A stretch of DNA of 64,000 bases from Lepidonotus clava (GCA_936440205.1 OW387133.1:64914374-64978373), one strand, 5' to 3'; shown: positions 11,912 to 22,866, counted from the first letter of the stretch. The notes: generated from the letters alone by a model not told the origin. Made by a program: numbers and translations.

Positions 11912-14900
11912 TCAGTCTGAGGTGTGTTCCGGTGATCCAAAGAATTTCCTAACTTGTGATTTAAAGGTGTGTAGATCATCTATTTTTTGGATTTTAGTTG
12001 GAAGTAAGTTCCAGTGCTTAGGTCCCTGGTATGTTATACTTCTTTTAAATCTTTCATTGTTGGGCCTTTTAACTTGCAGGAGTTTCTTTTTGCTGCTTCT
12101 TGTTTTCATACCCGAGCTGCGCTTCCAACTTTTGAAATTTGGCGAGTGCGAAATTCTAAAGTAGTGTTGGGTTAAGTGTATTTTCCTCCTGACCTTTAGT
12201 TTATGTATCTTAGCTGTATGATGTAGCTCTGCTACAGAGGGTCCCTCCCGAGGTCTACTTTTGAAGATATATCTCAGTGCTTTATTTTGCAGTATTTGTA
12301 GCTTTCTTTTATTTTCCTTAGTAGCAGAAGTGAGGAAAATATCCCCATACTCCATAATAGGCAGTATCATAATTATTTTTATAGATTAACAGTGCTGCTT
12401 TCGTGGTGAGGAACTGTCTCATCTTCTTTAGCTGCGTCACTTTTGCGGACACTCTTTGTATAGTTAGTTTTGCATGCCCATTAAAATTTAATTGCTCATC
12501 CAGTCTAATACCCAAGTAGTTGAAGGTTGACACCCTCTCTAGTCTTTCATTCCCCATCAAGATTTGTAGAGTTCCCTGTTCCGCTAATTTCCTAATCCTA
12601 TTCCTACTGCCGAAGATCATATATTTAGTTTTCTTTGTATTTACGAAGATCTGGTTTTCCTCACACCAGTCCCTTAGTCTATCCAGGTCTGCTTGAACGT
12701 TTGCGATACAATGTTGAAGAGATTTGCCACTACAAAAGACCACTGTGTCGTCTGCATAGTAAATAGAGTTGGTCTTCTTGAAGATCTCGGTTAAATCGTT
12801 TGCATAAATAAGATAGAACAGCGGTCCTAGTATAGAGCCCTGTGGGACACCCTGTGTGACCTGGGAAAACCTAGAATAGCTATTGTTAGCTAGTGTTCTT
12901 TGTTGTCTATCAGTAAGATAATTGGTTATCCATTCCATAGCATTCGGGTGTAGATCATGGGACAATAGTTTTTCAAGCAAGGTGGGGTGTTGTACACAAT
13001 CGAACGCCTTTTTAAAGTCAACATACACTGCCACGACAACCTTGTTATTGTTCAATGCAATGTTGATGTGGTCTACAAGCTGACTGGCAGCATGTAAAGT
13101 AGAGTGGTTCTGCCTAAAGCCGTGTTGTGCGTCACTGAGTATGTTCTCTTGTTCAATATAACTAACTAGTTGTTTCTGTACTATCTTTTCCAAGATTTTA
13201 CCTGGGATAGGGAGTAGTGATATAGGTCTGTAATTTGTTACGGAAGAAGGATCACCTGATTTGGGTATTGGCGTAACTGACGCCCGTTTCCACTTTTCAG
13301 GAAATTCCCCATTGATTATAGAGGTATTGAAAATATGCTTGAACTCTGGAATAAGTGCTAGCATTGCATCCTTGACTAACCGTGAGTTAAGGTTTTCTAG
13401 TCCTGAGGATTTAGCAACATTGATTTCTTTTACGATGTCATAAACATCTCTTTCAAAGACGACATCGATATCAAACCGATCATCTTCCATTGCCTCTATG
13501 GCAAGGACACCCTCTATGCTTTTCTCCTTTTTAGATTCTGATTCGTTCGCAATATCACCCTCTGTTTGGTCATTATTATGAGTATTATTATTATGTGTGT
13601 CTTGTCGTGCATTATTGTTAGCCAGCCCTATGTTCGTGAAGAAGTGGTTTATGTATTCGGCTACATCTCCCCCTTCAATTCTATCACTGCCATCTTTCAA
13701 GGAGATTACCGACTTAGTCAAGTCCTTTTTTGACGGAAATACAGTTTTAATTGTCCTCCAAAACTTGGAGCTATTTCCGTCATTTTCTACTAATTTACTT
13801 CTAATAAACTCAGCTTTAGCTGCCCTTATGTTTTTATTCACTTGATTTCTAAGATATCTAGCAATATTCCAGTCATCATCTGATTTAGTCCTCTTTGCTT
13901 TTTTATAAAAGTAATCCCTGTTCCTAAATTGCTCTATGAGCTCATTACATATCCACTGCGGTTTCTCATTTCGAAAGGTCATCTGCTTTAACGGGCACTG
14001 CCTCTCAGTCTCCTTCAGGATCTTATCATTGAGTTCTTCCCATAATATATTGACATCAGTACTTTCATGGAAGTTATCCCAGTTTTGGTCTATCAGATTT
14101 TCTTTGAATTCTTCTGGGTTGTAATTTCTGTAGGATCTGCCTGTGAAAGATATTCGGTTCTTAATTTGCCTTGGTTTCTTTTTTATTACATATACTGGCT
14201 GGTGATCGCTAATGAAGGAGTCAAGTGTTCCTGACCTGTGCATATAACTCATATTGGTGAAAATTAGGTCGAGTGTGGTAGATGTCTTTTTAGTAATTCT
14301 CTTTTTTGCATTAATTATTTGGGTAAGGTTATTAGCTTTCCCTAGAAAAACTAGCCTTCTATAGTCCCGTGACTTTCTGTTACTGTAGTCAATATTGAGG
14401 TCTCCCATCACTACGATATCCATATTAGGCGTGGAATGTCCGAGCGCATTTTCAATGTGGGATACGGCAACCTCCGCTTTCCCAGAGGGGGGTCGATATA
14501 CGTTACAGAGAAATATATTTTTGGCACTTTTCCTCACTACTGTTATACACTGTAATTCAAGGTTATTGTTCAATTTACTGATTGCTCTGTTCTCTGTCAC
14601 ACTGGCTTGTAAATGATCATTAACGTAGATGAGCAGCCCTCCCCCTCTCTGTTTTCCTGTCCTTCCCTGTTCTCTATCCTGCCTATATAGGTGATATCCC
14701 TCAATACTCACTAACCTCTGGTCTATTTTGTTTGTGAGCCATGTTTCAGAAATGGTAACTATATCTATGCCCGAGTCACATAATATTAATCTGAGCTGAT
14801 CAATTTTAGGTAGCAGGCTCCTCATGTTGATATGCACAAGTTTAAGTCCCTTCTCCTTACTGAGTTCGTCAAAGTTATTGACGGCGTGTTGGTTATTTTG

Positions 14901-14918
14901 CTGGTTATCTTGTTGCAT
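11912..14918 (-). pseudogene. LINE ORF2: AP-endonuclease and reverse transcriptase (one frameshift)
   Basis: This ORF nicks target DNA and copies the element RNA. An 866-codon frame opens at 14918. Residues ~12-230 form an apurinic-type endonuclease domain (HINMRSLLPK, SETWL, GDLNIDY and the SDHQPV motif are visible). The reverse transcriptase is at ~500-800: RPISLLPIPGKILEK, DFKKAFDCVQH, QGVPQGSILGPLFYL and the catalytic YADDT box. A thumb/C-terminal region rich in basic residues follows in the next frame (12370-11912). One frameshift at about 12370 separates the two frames; without it the protein would be about 1000 residues. No RNase H domain is seen. A 98-codon frame (15201-14905) overlaps the start by 14 nt in another frame and is of doubtful meaning. 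Confidence 0.9.
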
Positions 14919-17706
14919 TTTTAAAGCATTGAGCGCATTTCCATTCTACTTTATAGATTGCGTGGACTGCTCTCATTAAAGAGCTACATTTGGTCCCTGT
15001 TCTCTCTCGAGGTCTTGGCCCCCTAGCACGACTAACATCAGGTAGATCATATCTATAAGTGCTTCGCTCAGTGGAACAATGTTTTGAGCGGTCATGATTT
15101 CTACCGGCCTGTTTCCGTGTAAGAATTACCTTGATTCCAACATTCAGATGGTTGAGTGTATATACCTTAACATGATGAGGGGTGATTGTGGGGGTATGCA
15201 TTCGTATTGAAGTGTGTGTGAATGTGGGTGTAGTGTGTGTAAGTGTATGTGTATGTGCATGTGCGGATGCCCCAGAGTCGGACAGTGGCGAGGGAGTGCA
15301 GTTTTAGTCCCTTAAAATAGATCACCCTGCTAACGTGAACATTAGGCTGATAGGCGGGAGACCATGCTGACGTGAACATCAGGCTGAGAGGTGGGGGGTT
15401 GTTATTATTATTATTATTATTATTATTACCCTGCTAACGTGAACATTAGGCTGATGGGTGGGAAACCATGCTGACGTGAACATCAGGCTGAGAGGTAGGT
15501 GGTACAATTATAAGGTTTGTCATGCTAACGTGAACCGTGGGTTCGGAGGCATGGGGAAGTGTAAGTGTGGTAGGGGAAGCGTAACCATGCTAACGTGAAC
15601 ATTAGGCTCACAGGTGAGATTGACGTGTGTAGTGCCACTTAAGGTTAGTTGAGGCAGTATTGGTCAAATTCAAGGGACATTGGTTGAGTTGAGTTTAAGG
15701 TAGGCGAATTAAGGAACCGATGGCTTCAAGTTAAAAGGTTGATTAACATATATATACATTATGTAGTAAATATTTGACCCTAGTTCCAACTATAGTATTC
15801 AGGTCGAAAGAGTGTATTACAGAAATTGAATACTTAAATGTTTAACAATATACATGAACATCAACGCCAACACAACAGCGGCAAGACCAACGTGGTGATG
15901 GACCACAACAATCATCTAACATTAGTTAATTTGTAACCTTAGGTCTTCCTCTCCTCTTCCCATCAGAGTCCGTACTAGTTACTGTACAAACTTACAAACT
16001 TATGATATGTCGTAGTAATACATTATCAAATTGAGACATGAAGATACATTCTTAGACCCTCCTTGCCCACTGACCCAAGCGTCTAATTGTATGGCATTTC
16101 CCAAAGTCATAATACATTCAGTGATCCCTGTCCCTATACTTGTTCACATATCTACTGTAACATATTGGTCTGACGTGTAGTGATTCCTAAATTGATTGTC
16201 ACAATACAAGTTCTGCTCTTAACTTAGATTTAAGGGGGCAGGTTCTGCGAGGGTCAGTGTACAGTAACAGTAATACTAAATTGAAAGTCACAATACAAAC
16301 TCTGCTCTAAGGGGCCAGGTTCAGTTTCAGTGTCAGTGTTAGGATATTGTACAGTAACAGTAAAATAAAATACAGTGGCGTTCAACCATATTTACCTCTA
16401 TAGTGTACTAGTAACGCTCAATAATATTTGCCTCCATAATTCATGATGCATAATAATACAATTCAGTAATATTTGCCTCCATAATTCACGATGCATAATA
16501 ATGCAATGTTAAACTTCGTACTGGGACAAGGACAGAATACATATTAATGTGGTTGATATTTACTGGCGTTTAACACAATAATTCCAGCGGCCTAGAGCGT
16601 TGGGTTCAATATTTAACTGTAACTGGCTTCGATTACGGTACAGGTCCTGTCATAAAACTTAACTGTAGTTGGTTATGATACAGATTTGGTTTTCAATACG
16701 ATACGATACAATATGGACCCAATAACATTAATAATAGTAATAATGGTTAGTCTCTCAGTCTGTAATAGCAGGTGCAAATTAATCCCCTAGCTTGTAACGA
16801 TAAATACCTAGCATCTAATATTTAATTTTTAATGTTTAAATTCAATGTTTAAAATTTAAATTTAAATTTAAATTACTTCCGCAATTCATGATAGCCAATA
16901 CTATCATTACGTACGTCCACAGATCATAATTGCACATACTAATTTATCTCCACAGTTTGTTGTGAAAAATACTTAATCCAATTCTGATTCAATATTATGA
17001 CAGTGTTGTAACAAGAAGATTATTAATATCAAAATATCAGAATATAAAATGTAATATAACAATATAATAATGTAAACAATAGTAGTACCAACAACATAAC
17101 AGTCTTTGATAGTAATAGCAAGGAGGTCGGTTATAGACATTGCAAATATCAACGTACGGATGTATCGCAGTGTGTTATAATACAAGCTGTAAGACTATGT
17201 GTCACCCTACAAGCCTCAATGTGTTATGCTACAGGTCATCGTACAAGCCTTAAGGTGTCCAGTACAAGTCCTGGTCCTTATACACTAAGGGTCACAATAC
17301 ATGTTAGTGGGTCATCGTACAAGCCTTACTGTGTCACGCTACAAGTCTTGGTCCCTACGTTATGAGCGGGTCATTGTACAAGCCTTAATGTGTCATGTTA
17401 CAAGTCCTAGTCCCTACGCCATGAATCACATACATTCCAGCGGTCACCGTACAAGCCTCCACGTCACAGTACAATCTTGGTCATGCTAACTATATACATC
17501 AATGGTTATGAAGTGTGAAGGTATTCATGGTTAAGGCCTTAGGCGGACAGTCAATTTTATCCTATCTAATTATACAATAGGCTTAAAATGGAGGTTTAAA
17601 ATGGACGGGTATACTAGTGATCCATGAGGTGAGGTAGGAGTGGGGGTGGCCCATACTGACGTGGACATCAGGTTTACAGGGTCACATGTTATAGTACATC
17701 ACGACT
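14919..17706 (-). other. LINE inter-ORF spacer with repeats
   Basis: This is 2.8 kb without convincing genes. At 15320-15620 and again near 17655 the words 'GCTAACGTGAACATTAGGCTG' and 'GCTGACGTGAACATCAGGCT' alternate six to seven times. A (TTA)n microsatellite lies at about 15402-15427. The block at 16190-16440 repeats part of the LINE 3' region. Around 17200-17480 'GTCATCGTACAAGCCTTA' and 'GTCACGCTACAAGTC' recur several times. A spacer this long is unusual between LINE reading frames. Confidence 0.7.
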
Positions 17707-18411
17707 CTAATCTAGTAGTTGCACAAAATTATCCTCAAAACATTTGACCCAATACTTGAGAGTCTTCAACGTGGGGTGGACCCCATCCTTTAATCTTTTG
17801 TAGCTATGTTGCCAACCCAAGGTGGAGCCGTGGTGACGGTGAATGGCGGAAGCTGTAACCGGTGTCGTGTAGCCTCTCTCACTATTTATAATTTTGATAT
17901 AATCATTAATCCTAACTATTGCTCCGTTCATAACGTCCTGTTTCGGATGTCTTTTCCTATGTTTTACTGTCTTCCCTTTTGGGTCATTTGCTCGGTGAAG
18001 ATCAACGCCGGCGATGGTGCACATGATAACAGGCGTGCTAGTCTTTCCCAGCGTAGTCAGCACAGACCTAATAAGTTCTTTTACCGATCCATATAGATCC
18101 TCGACTGAATCGAAGGGTAGGTGTACATGTCCCAAAGTTTTAGCCGTGATTGAACAAATCCCGCCAAACAGATAAACACCTGCACAGTCTTGATTATCGA
18201 CAACCTCCTCGGAGGCTCGTAGGAGATCTTGCAGAGTGGCCCCTCCCTGGGGAAGAACCTTCACATTATATCCAGCCGGTGACGTTATTAGTCCATCAAG
18301 TTCCCAACCGCGAGAGTCTGAGACTATGTAAATCGTTTTCCCGATTGACTCCGTCAACCCTGTCATCGTTTCAGCCATGTTATGATCATGAGCGATAATA
18401 GAGGAGTTCAA
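17707..18411 (-). CDS. SGNH-hydrolase-like protein of the LINE
   Basis: An intact 234-codon frame. Residues ~26-37 (IYIVSDSRGWEL) resemble SGNH/GDSL block I with serine in an SDSRG context. GGICS (~83-87) occupies the block III position but lacks the usual GxND. KDGVHPTLKTL near the C-terminus fits block V, with the D-x-x-H catalytic pair. SGNH-type esterase domains are known from ORF1 proteins of CR1/L2-group LINEs, where their role is unclear. The frame starts 37 nt after the NADAR frame ends, so the two are probably read from one RNA. The fold assignment rests on these motifs only. The missing block III residue may mean a binding role and not an enzyme. Confidence 0.65.
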   Translation of the reverse strand: MNSSIIAHDHNMAETMTGLTESIGKTIYIVSDSRGWELDGLITSPAGYNVKVLPQGGATLQDLLRASEEVVDNQDCAGVYLFGGICSITAKTLGHVHLPFDSVEDLYGSVKELIRSVLTTLGKTSTPVIMCTIAGVDLHRANDPKGKTVKHRKRHPKQDVMNGAIVRINDYIKIINSERGYTTPVTASAIHRHHGSTLGWQHSYKRLKDGVHPTLKTLKYWVKCFEDNFVQLLD

Positions 18412-18448
18412 TTTACGTTCCGATTGCGCTGGTGCCGCACGGGTTGCT

Positions 18449-19927
18449 TCAAGGGCGCTGATTTCTTACGGGCTGTGCTGGTTCGTTCAGTGCTGCCCCG
18501 GTGACCTGATTTAGGGTCCCAGGGGCCGTGTCCTTGGTGACCGTTGCTGCAGTCTCGGTGGCGCCGTTGGTTGCCTTGGCTTGTGAGGCCGGTTTTCCCG
18601 TTTTCTCTCGGGTCTCCTTGCTCTTCTCCAATTGGCGGAACACGCTTCTCACTTTCATCAGGAGTATCCCTTGCTTGTTTTTCCCTACCCAAGTGTTTCT
18701 TTTCATGTTCCCCGAATTCAAGGCTGCTCCTGTGCCCCAATGCCGGTCTGGCGTAGCTTCTGCCAACGTTTTTTCACCTGTTGCTAGGAGCTTGGTTAGG
18801 AGGATGGGGTTTTGTTCGAACTTCTTGATCATAGCCGCGTACATTACTTCTTCAGCCCTTTCGTCCCACTCCTTACTCGATCCCGACTCTCGTCCTAACT
18901 GCCTTATTTCGTAAGGGTCCCGACTCAGGAAGATTTTACGCATAAGGCTCTCCTTTCCGTGATGTTTAGCACGCTTGTATTGGAAGACTTGCTCCACGCT
19001 GTGGAACTCATTTTTTCCAACCCTAATTGGGCATGGATATAAGTTAGAGAAAGGGGAGTGTTCTGAGTGGTAGGCGATGACTTCCCCGTAGACTTTGGTT
19101 TTTAGGGCTTCCAGACTGTACTCCTTCGGGAGAGTATCTAAGTTTTCCTCAGTGAATCTTGCATTTTCAATGGTAACTGCAAATTGGTTGCTTGTGCATT
19201 TCACACCTTTTTCTCTTGCTTCCCGTGCAACTTGTCGGAGGATCGTTCTAGTGCGGCGTGCCTGGGGAGTGACGTCATCAGAGATCCAGACCTGGCTGAA
19301 GACGGGGGAGTTACGTAAATTTGATCGATTGCTGAAGATGTAATCCCTATCGTCCAGTCTTACGAAACTAATGAGAATAGGGCGGGTTACTCTCTCCTTG
19401 TAGGGGCCGATTCTGTATGCTTGGTCATAGTCTACCACCTGATTAACCCTCATTTCAGTGAATAAATTCTTGATAATTTCGTGTATGTCCTCGTTGCGCG
19501 TCTCCCTTATCCCGTCCACAACGATGTTTTTGCGCTTCACCATTCCCTCTAGTTTCGACTGCTGAGAGATCACCTTTTCCGCCGCATACATATTTCTACT
19601 AACCTCAACCTCCAACTCTTCCACATATGCCCGCAAACCTTCGTTCTGTCGTTTAAGATCGTCTACCTCCCCCTGTGTGAATTCTATAGATTTTTCAAAT
19701 CCGATCTGCTGGAGGGCCAGGTCTACAACTTGCTCCTCGAGGCTGAGACCCACCTTACTGACCCTATTTTCTTGCTCTTTTCCTCCAGTTTGCATTCCTC
19801 TTTCTACTTTCTCAAACCCGTCAGTGAGTTCGTGTGCATTAGCAGGTATGGCCTCCTTGTTGCCAGCCTGCACAGTTTTTACCGGGTCCTGAGCAGTTAG
19901 ATCCAGGGTAGCCGAGAGGTCCGCCAT
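18449..19927 (-). CDS. LINE ORF1-like protein: coiled coil, RRM-like and NADAR domain
   Basis: An intact 492-codon frame. Residues ~60-130 are charged and heptad-like, consistent with a coiled coil. Residues ~134-262 (KNIVVDGIRET, YRIGPY, RPILISFV, QARRTRTILRQ) match the RRM plus C-terminal domain layout of L1-type ORF1p RNA chaperones. Residues ~284-436 carry the NADAR (YbiA/DUF1768) signature: HSPFSNLYP, the HSVEQVFQYKRAKHHG block with E312 and K318, DPYEIRQLGRE, a WDERAEEVM...KF block, TGEKTLAEATPDRHWGTG. NADAR proteins are N-glycosidases acting on ADP-ribose-linked or riboflavin-pathway substrates. The C-terminal ~55 residues are low-complexity. All expected NADAR motif blocks are present, so it could be active. 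The start ATG at 19927 heads the frame after a ~215 nt leader from the LINE edge. Confidence 0.85.
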   Translation of the reverse strand: MADLSATLDLTAQDPVKTVQAGNKEAIPANAHELTDGFEKVERGMQTGGKEQENRVSKVGLSLEEQVVDLALQQIGFEKSIEFTQGEVDDLKRQNEGLRAYVEELEVEVSRNMYAAEKVISQQSKLEGMVKRKNIVVDGIRETRNEDIHEIIKNLFTEMRVNQVVDYDQAYRIGPYKERVTRPILISFVRLDDRDYIFSNRSNLRNSPVFSQVWISDDVTPQARRTRTILRQVAREAREKGVKCTSNQFAVTIENARFTEENLDTLPKEYSLEALKTKVYGEVIAYHSEHSPFSNLYPCPIRVGKNEFHSVEQVFQYKRAKHHGKESLMRKIFLSRDPYEIRQLGRESGSSKEWDERAEEVMYAAMIKKFEQNPILLTKLLATGEKTLAEATPDRHWGTGAALNSGNMKRNTWVGKNKQGILLMKVRSVFRQLEKSKETREKTGKPASQAKATNGATETAATVTKDTAPGTLNQVTGAALNEPAQPVRNQRP

Positions 19928-20144
19928 GATGACTTGGTTTTGGCGCGTCCACGTTTAGTGACACTACTTTCCTACTTCCTCTTCCTTTCAGGTCTCTGCT
20001 TCGTTCTTTGTTAGCTCCTATTAAGTCCACGTACATTCATGCGTGATATTGCAGCTTTTGCATTCGAGTCTCAAAGTTAAACCCAGCGAGCTTCCACAAA
20101 AGTCCGACTCCGGGGCGACGCACAGTTTGGTTACTCGGCGGCCA

Positions 20145-20164
20145 TTTTTTTTTTTTTTTTTTTT
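20145..20164. other. T run at the LINE 5' edge (target duplication candidate)
   Basis: Twenty T on the + strand. Together with 10576-10596 it brackets the LINE. The LTR-element sequence on both outer sides ends at the same homopolymer, so the run was probably already present and was duplicated on insertion. Confidence 0.65.
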
Positions 20165-20329
20165 GATGAGCTTTTGTTGTGGGCACCAGCTTCTGTTTTC
20201 GCGGTGGAACCCTTCCACTCTCAGGAGGCCTTGGTACATTGGCCTCTGCCCCTGGTTGAACTCGGGGTCCAATGCCTCCAAAGGTCACTTCGAGATCTCT
20301 GGCTGATGCGGGGGGCTGGTTGTTGTTCG

Positions 20330-21060
20330 GGTCCCAGCCAGCAAGAGCTGACTGGTTGCCAGGAAGCTGGGGAAGGAGAACTCGGGCCCCTCCTTGGCCC
20401 ATGAGCCCTGCGATGTTGATGGGTCGCCTAGCTGGTACGGGAAGCTGGTCGTTGTCTGGGTCCCAGCCAGCGAAAGCTGACTGGGTCCTAGGCAGCTGCG
20501 GAAGGAGGACAAGGGTTCCCCCTTGGCCTACGAGCCCCACGCTGTTGATGGGCGGCTCAGTGACACCCCTCTCCCACAAACCAGGTGGTATGGCCACTTG
20601 CAGGGAGCCGGTGACGCTCCTAATCTGGCCTCTATGGACTGTAGACAGGAGCTTGACGTCTTGGTCTTCCCTGTGTGCAGCATCTCCCGCTGTGTTCACA
20701 ATTGGTTGAGCTGTAACTCTTCTAGTCTTTTTGTCTTGGGACGCCTTCTTGCCTGTGGCATTGGTCACCTGTTGTGGACTTTGGCCAAAGGATGGAGCCC
20801 AGGCCAGGGGGTGCTCCTGCTCGAGCCCAAGTGATTCCTGCCGGGTTTCCTGGTCCAAGCGTGGTGCCTGTTCCAGGTAGAGGCCTTGGTCCAGGTGCGG
20901 GGCCTGGTCTTGGGGGTGACCTCTGTATTCCTGCCGGGTTTCCTGGTCCAAGCATGGTGCCTGTTCCAGGTAGCGGCCTTGGTCCAGATGCGGGGCCTGG
21001 TCTGGGGGGTGACCTCTGTAGCTGCCACCTTGGCCCCTGTACTCCTCCCCCCGGGTATGT
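20330..21060 (-). repeat. Internal tandem duplications in the LTR element's coding region
   Basis: A ~126 bp unit occurs twice (about 20327-20452 and 20453-20575) and a 99 bp unit occurs twice (about 20835-20933 and 20934-21032). The 99 bp unit encodes a proline/glutamine/leucine-rich stretch on the minus strand. Unit lengths divisible by three keep the frame. The coding region has no recognised protein family and may be gag-like. Confidence 0.75.
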
Positions 21061-21202
21061 TGATGCGGGATATGAAGGTTATCCCACACACTTCCCTTCC
21101 ATTGGGGAGTTGAGTGCCATTGAGGTGCTGGCCAACCGCTGCTTCCGCTCCTCTCCTCCAGTTCTGCTTGGCAACCTTGCCCGCCACCTCTACCGGACAG
21201 AA

Positions 21203-22068
21203 ATTACCTTAAATTTGGAGAATTAGCCTAATTTTTAACGTCGGTACCAGAAGAACTTGAACGAATCCCCGACTTATTTTCGATCTTCAAGAATTAGGCC
21301 AATTATAGGTGACTCCGGAAAAAGTAATCTTAAACCAGGAATTACCTTAAATTTGGAGAATTAGCCTAATTTTTAGTGTTGATACCCGAAGAACTTGGAT
21401 GAATTCCCGGCTTATCTTCAATCTTCAAGAATTAGGCCAATTAAAGGTGACTCCGGAAAAAGTAACCTTAAACCAGAAATTACCTTAAATTTGGAGAATT
21501 AGCCTAATTTTTAGTGTTGATACCCGAAGAACTTGGACGAATCCCCGGCTTATCTTCAATCTTCAAGAATTAGGCTAATTAAAGGTGACTCCGGAAAAAG
21601 TAACCTTAAACCAGAAATTACCTTAAATTTGGAGAATTAGCCTAATTTTTAGTGTTGATACCCGAAGAACTTGGATGAATTCCCGGCTTATCTTCAATCT
21701 TCAAGAATTAGGCTAATTAAAGGTGACTCCGGAAAAAGTAACCTTAAACCAGAAATTACCTTAAATTTGGATAATTAGCCTAATTTTTAGTGTTGATACC
21801 CGAAGAACTTGGATGAATCCCTGGCTTATCTTCAATCTTCAAGAATTAGGCTAATTAAAGGTGACTCCGGAAAAAGTAACCTTAAACCAGAAATTACCTT
21901 AAATTTGGAGAATTAGCCTAATTTTTAGTGTTGATACCCGAAGAACTTGGATGAATCCCTGGCTTATCTTCGATCTTCAAGAATTAGGCTAATTAAAGGT
22001 GACTCCGGAAAAAGTAACCTTAAACCAGAAATTACCTTAAATTTGGAGAATTAGCCTAATTTTTGTTG
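21203..22068. repeat. 138 bp tandem array (six copies plus a partial)
   Basis: The word ATTACCTTAAATTTGGA recurs at 21203, 21341, 21479, 21617, 21755, 21893 and 22031, an exact 138 bp period. Each unit holds AATTAGCCTAATT and, about 90 bp on, its reverse complement AATTAGGCTAATT, so each RNA unit could fold into a hairpin. The array lies in the leader between primer site and coding region of the LTR element. Copies are highly similar, so it expanded recently. Confidence 0.95.
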
Positions 22069-22866
22069 TCACCGTAATAAATCAGGGTAGTACTTCCGAT
22101 GAATTATGACGAGAGCCTGAGCCAGATTTTGGAAGTTTGTAAATTAATTCACCAGGCTCTGTGGCCTTATTTAGGATAAGTGGGCAAAATTACTAAGTCC
22201 AAGTAGGCTTACCAAAGTTATGAAAATTACCCCTAATCCAGGGTAAAATAACTTAAATATATGGCCAAACTTAGTACATAATAAATGCAGAATGTTCTGT
22301 AGGGCCCACTTAATGTTTTTGTAAAGTTTTAGCCAAAATGGCTGACTCCTGGCCAGGAGGCCTGGGCCTTTTTTGAAAACTAAGCCCCAGTTTTTAGTCT
22401 TAAAAAGTTCACAACATGTAAAAATAATGGCCCAGAATTAAAATGTAGGTGACATACAGTCCCTATAAGTGACACTCAAATCATACACAGTCTTTGTAAA
22501 TGCAGGATGGCTCTGTAATTTGTGTGATGAAATGGTTTGGGATTTAAAAATGGCCACCTCCAGCCTCTCCTGGGATGGGCAAGAAGTTGCCAAGTCCCAC
22601 CAAATAAGTCCACAAAAACACACCAAACCACACAAAATGTCACATACACACACAGGGGGGTCCTTTGTGAATAATCCCTGTGAGTGTCATGCAGCTTTGT
22701 AGATGGCCTTTTTCAGTTCTTTTCAGAGTCATTCAGATGTAAACAAAGCCAGGGGCTTGGATGTAAATTAACAGTCTCCACTGGCAAAGTTTTATCTCCA
22801 CTGAAACTGGATAAATCCTGGGTAAATCCTGGGTAAATCTTCACAATATCCACTTGGGTAAGTACA
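22069..22866 (-). other. Unique part of the LTR-element leader
   Basis: No gene or repeat is recognised. The stretch lies between the primer-binding site and the tandem array on the minus strand, in the place of a 5' leader. Confidence 0.5.

Larger units (their letters stand above)
10597..20144 (-). mobile_element. ~9.5 kb non-LTR retrotransposon with NADAR and SGNH reading frames
   Basis: On the minus strand the order is a short leader, a coiled-coil/RRM/NADAR protein (19927-18449), an SGNH-like protein (18411-17707), a 2.8 kb spacer, an endonuclease/reverse transcriptase (14918-11912), a 1.3 kb 3' region, AATAAA and poly(A). It is inserted into the LTR element, with T runs of 20-21 at both edges that can serve as target duplication plus tail. 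The reverse transcriptase has no RNase H domain and resembles the Jockey/CR1/L2 assemblage; exact clade placement needs a tree. Only one frameshift is seen in the three main reading frames, so it is young. Part of the 3' region is duplicated in the 2.8 kb spacer, so an alternative is that two related elements are joined here. Confidence 0.85.

Noticed and set aside
18449-19927. NADAR frame as a host gene
   Set aside because: It is intronless, has an ORF1-type RNA-binding front part, and lies between LINE edges on the same strand as the reverse transcriptase.
20774-21226. Plus-strand proline/glycine-rich reading frame
   Set aside because: It is the antisense of the tandem duplications in the LTR element's coding region and matches no family.
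21203-22068. CRISPR-like regularly spaced repeats
   Set aside because: The whole 138 bp unit is repeated with no variable spacers, inside an LTR element of an animal genome.
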